Part shown: positions 61,598 to 64,000 of the stretch, in pieces
Layout: each line of letters begins with the position of its first letter
Numbering within the stretch: the stretch's first letter is position 1
Assembly: GCF_018613675.1 (NCBI RefSeq)
Contig: NZ_JAGGPQ010000019.1
Coordinates: forward strand, 125,114 to 189,113
DNA from: Arthrobacter sp. ISL-85
GTDB lineage: Bacteria; Actinomycetota; Actinomycetes; Actinomycetales; Micrococcaceae
Direction: 5' to 3'
DNA length: 64,000 nt
Notes under the pieces: generated by a model
What the model was told of the DNA's origin: nothing
What the model saw: only the letters and a program-made list of their open reading frames with translations
Database searches by the model: none
Made by a program: the position numbers and the translations under genes

Positions 61598-62482
61598 AAA
61601 CGGGCTGGGTGGCTGGTTGAACTGTGCATTCACAGCAGCCAGCGTGTTCCCGAACAGGGCCACGGTGGTGGGCACATTGAACGCGTCGCTTGTGATGGTG
61701 TCTTCCACCACGCCGGAGGACAGGTCACCGGACAGATCGATGCGCGCTATCTTGTTCAGCTGGTTCTGGACCGCCCAGAGGGTGCCGCCGCGCAGCAGGA
61801 TGCCGTCCACGAACGGAACTGAGACGCCTTCGATCGCCGCGCTCTGCCCCGTTTCGGGGTTGACCGTGTACACCGCGCTGTTGGCCGTGTGCGCCACGAT
61901 CAGCACCTTGCCGTTGTGCGCCGAGGCTATGCCGTTGAGGTTGAAGTCCGGCTTGAGGTCAGCTGCCGGGCCGGTCAGCTTGAGCGTCTTAACCGTACCC
62001 AGTCCGCCGTCCTCTCCCACCGGCAGGAAATAGAGTTCCGCGACGGACGAGTTGGTGAACCAGGCACCGTCACTGGTCAGCGTGACATCGTTGATGAACC
62101 CCTTGGCGAGGTCAAAATCGGCGACGGGTTTGCCGGTGTCGGTGTTGTAAACGAATGCCTTGCCGGTGCCGCCGCCTGCCACAAACAGCAGGTCATGGCA
62201 GGTGTCAGCCTTCATTCCGACGGCGGCCCGCCCCTCGGGGACGTGGATGAAGCGGGTGGCGGTGCCCTTGCGGAGGTCACCGCGGAAAATATCGCCGGTG
62301 GTGAGTTCCCCTGCGTAGAAAGTCTTGCCCTCCCCTGCTGCGATGCCCTCTGCGGAGGTGGCACCGTCGAGCACTATCTCTCCTGTTGGCGGCGAGGCCC
62401 ACGCCGGAAGGGCTGTGGGGAAGAGCAGTGAGAGCAGGGCGACAATTCCCGCCGCGGCACGGCGGCGTACTGTTCGGCGCAT
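61568..62482 (-). CDS. Secreted beta-propeller protein (SMP-30/NHL-like)
   Basis: 304 residues. A signal peptide (AAAGIVALLSLLFPTALPAWA) is cut near residue 30. Repeating blades follow: TTGDIFRGDLRKGTATRFIH, DLLFVAGGGTGKAFVYNTDTGKPVADFDL, NGIASAHNGKVLIVAHTANSAVYTVNPETGQ and GILLRGGTLWAVQNQLNKIARIDL. These match the SMP-30/gluconolactonase/NHL type six-bladed propellers, some of which are mis-annotated as superoxide dismutase. No metal site is firmly identified. AAGGAACC precedes the ATG. Confidence 0.8.
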   Translation of the reverse strand: MRRTVRRRAAAGIVALLSLLFPTALPAWASPPTGEIVLDGATSAEGIAAGEGKTFYAGELTTGDIFRGDLRKGTATRFIHVPEGRAAVGMKADTCHDLLFVAGGGTGKAFVYNTDTGKPVADFDLAKGFINDVTLTSDGAWFTNSSVAELYFLPVGEDGGLGTVKTLKLTGPAADLKPDFNLNGIASAHNGKVLIVAHTANSAVYTVNPETGQSAAIEGVSVPFVDGILLRGGTLWAVQNQLNKIARIDLSGDLSSGVVEDTITSDAFNVPTTVALFGNTLAAVNAQFNQPPSPFEVVLVPARK

Positions 62483-62639
62483 GCTGGTTCCTTAGTCTGG
62501 GTTTGATGCGCGCGGGGCCCATCTGCGGAAGCTCCGCACGATTGGTCCTGCCAGTTTAAGCGCGCATATTGGGCATGCGAAGGCATGGGGGTACCCAATC
62601 TGCTTACAATCGAAACCTCTGACCACTACTGAGGGACCC

Positions 62640-62993
62640 ATGAAGAAATTCGCCACAGCCCTGTTTGCCGCCGGCCTCATTGCTTCCGCTACGGCCTGCA
62701 CCGCCACACACCAACTGACCACCGCTGAAACCTGCGAGCGGATCCAGGCCGTTGTGTCGAACCCCGCCAACAACGCCGGCAAGACGGGCATGAACAACCT
62801 CGCCAACCAGATCCGGCCCATCCACGCGGTGGCCTCGGACGACCTCAAGCCCGCCCTGGCGCAGATCCTGGCCTACACAGACGAGCAGGCAAAGGAAAAC
62901 CCGGATAAGGACAAGCTGGCCGATCTGCAGTCCGGCTACCAGGAAGCCGGCAGCACCTACAGCAAGTTCTGCGGCCAGGCCGGCGGTCAGTAA
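62640..62993 (+). CDS. Small lipoprotein of unknown function
   Basis: 117 residues. Lipoprotein signal with lipobox SATAC (Cys about residue 20), then a helical domain with TAETCERIQAVVSNPANNAGKTGMNNLANQIRPIHAVASDDLKPALAQILAYTDEQ and a second cysteine near the C-terminus (YSKFCGQAG). Such small actinobacterial lipoproteins have no assigned role. GAGGGACCC precedes the ATG. Confidence 0.8.
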   Translation: MKKFATALFAAGLIASATACTATHQLTTAETCERIQAVVSNPANNAGKTGMNNLANQIRPIHAVASDDLKPALAQILAYTDEQAKENPDKDKLADLQSGYQEAGSTYSKFCGQAGGQ

Positions 62994-63004
62994 GCAGCTG
63001 TTCC

Positions 63005-63034
63005 AGCCCGGGCGCACTGTTAGGCGCCCGGGCT
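63005..63034. terminator. Hairpin between convergent genes
   Basis: AGCCCGGGCGC (63005-63015) and GCGCCCGGGCT (63024-63034), a perfect 11-bp stem with an 8-base loop, 12 bases after the lipoprotein stop. Confidence 0.7.
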
Positions 63035-63037
63035 GCG

Positions 63038-63971
63038 TCACAGCGTGGCAGGATCCGTGTTGGCCCCGCAGAGGATGACGGCAACGCGTTCGTCCGCCGA
63101 CGGTACATACGCTCCGGAGGTCAGCGCCGCGTAGGCGGCTGCGGCCCCGTGCTCCACCACGATCCGGTAGTCGTTCCACAGCGCAGAACGGGCTTCGATG
63201 ATGTCCTTGTCCCTGACCAGGACGCTTTCGACGCCGCAGCGGACCGCCACTGAGAAGGCGATTTCACCTGCGCGGCGGGCACCCAGGGAGTCAGCTGCAA
63301 TCCCGGACACGGCCACGTCCACCGGTTCGCCGGCAGCAAGGGCAGCGTGCAGGGTTGGCGCGGTCCCGGGTTCCACGGCCACCACCTTGGCGGAGCCCTC
63401 GACGGCGGCGGCCACCCCCGCCATCAACCCGCCGCCGCCCACTGCCACCAGGATGGTGTCCACCTCCGGCACCTGTTCCCAGCAGCTCGGAGCCCACTGT
63501 TCCGGCGCCGGCAGCGATTTCGGGTTGGTCATAGGCGTGGCAGTAGACCGCGCCGGTTTCCTCCGCATGCATCACCGCGGCTTGGTAGGCGGCCGCGTAC
63601 TCCGCACCGCCCTGGACCACGGTGGCGCCGATGTCCTTCAATTTCTTTACTTTGACAGCGGGTGCGGCTTCCGGGACAAAGACGGTTGCCGGCACACCGA
63701 GCTGCTTCGCTGCGTAGGCATTGGCCAGTCCCGCGTTTCCGCCGGAGGCCACCACGATGCCAACGTCCGCCCGCAGCTCCCCGCGCTCCTTGCTGGCCAG
63801 GATCCGGTTGAGTGCGCCACGGGCCTTGAAGGTGCCAGTGTGCTGCATGAACTCGCACTTGAACCAGACCTGGCCGTTGAACATGCCCCGGTCCGCCTCC
63901 ATGACGGGAGTCCGGCGGATGAGGCCGGCCGTCCGGCGCGCCGCTTGGTCAATATCGGCATGGGTGATCAT
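63038..63971 (-). pseudogene. Threonine/serine dehydratase (PLP-dependent), frameshifted
   Basis: About 310 residues in two frames. The N-terminal frame has GMFNGQVWFKCEFMQHTGTFKARGALNRI (PLP Lys in FKARG), GIVVASGGNAGLANAYAAKQLG and ends GAGTVGSELLG. The other frame resumes with EQVPEVDTILVAVGGGGLMAGVAAAV (PLP phosphate loop) and runs to VAVILCGANTDPATL. One extra G in CTGCTGGGAACAG (near 63479) breaks the frame; removing it gives SELLEQVPEVDTI. It is a single gene at the window edge. A recent mutation or a sequencing error would look the same. Confidence 0.85.
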
Positions 63972-64000
63972 GGCTAGGTGTATTGACCTGAGAGGTTAGT

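Overview
The window looks like a chromosomal segment of a high-GC actinobacterium of the Arthrobacter/Pseudarthrobacter type. The inference rests on strong G/C bias at third codon positions, dense gene packing with many ATGA stop/start overlaps, MmyB-type XRE regulators, a DUF222/HNH 13E12-type protein, and gene combinations familiar in that group (creatinase, NCS1 permease, PucR, KatG). I saw no rRNA, tRNA, CRISPR array, prophage or insertion sequence.

Layout. 1-8.2 kb: mixed metabolic genes (nitronate monooxygenase, zinc alcohol dehydrogenase with a divergent MmyB-type regulator, VOC protein, universal stress protein, MFS plus cupin pair, MpaB/DUF2236 oxygenase with an overlapping small membrane gene). 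8.4-11.3 kb: ilvD and a second MmyB-type regulator. 11.3-20.7 kb: a nitrogen-compound catabolic island made of two minus-strand operons. One is an NCS1 permease, a deacetylase-fold (possible cyclic imidase) protein and an M20 amidohydrolase, with a divergent PucR regulator. The other is an MHS-type transporter, creatinase and an IclR regulator, with two matching 17-bp operator-like sites and a promoter in front. 20.8-33.1 kb: membrane proteins with DUF5671-like repeats, an ArsR/SRPBCC pair with a perfect palindromic operator, a LysM-like lipoprotein, VOC and DUF427 proteins, a patatin with an upstream short ORF, GNAT, a HemG-like flavodoxin, an SRPBCC protein, a secreted phosphoesterase and the HNH protein.

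33.2-41.0 kb: a seven-gene, translationally coupled amino-sugar operon (SSS transporter, AGE epimerase, NagB-like, SIS isomerase, NagA, neutral-ceramidase-like protein, LacI) with a perfect LacI-type palindrome in front. It has no kinase, and the NagB-like enzyme has changed active-site residues. 41.0-51.2 kb: a heterodimer-type ABC exporter pair whose stop/start junction is duplicated by a 39-bp tandem repeat, a CynX-type MFS protein, a PRISE-family enone reductase, KatG and a GAF histidine kinase. 51.3-64.0 kb: a more eroded stretch with an ABM monooxygenase, a frameshifted acyl-CoA synthetase, a stand-alone HATPase, a large exo-rhamnogalacturonan lyase/YetA-like protein behind a LacI-type operator, a secreted polysaccharide deacetylase, an SRPBCC fusion protein, and a frameshifted threonine dehydratase. 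It also holds three gene relics (GNAT, FMN reductase, Lrp/AsnC), a repeat array and a 48-bp tandem duplication.

A thread through the whole window is a dispersed palindrome with core GACGACGGCGG/CCGCCGTCGTC. I count 12 copies or variants, mostly just after stop codons. One lies inside a coding sequence in frame, one forms the C-terminus of a GNAT protein, and one lies between divergent genes.
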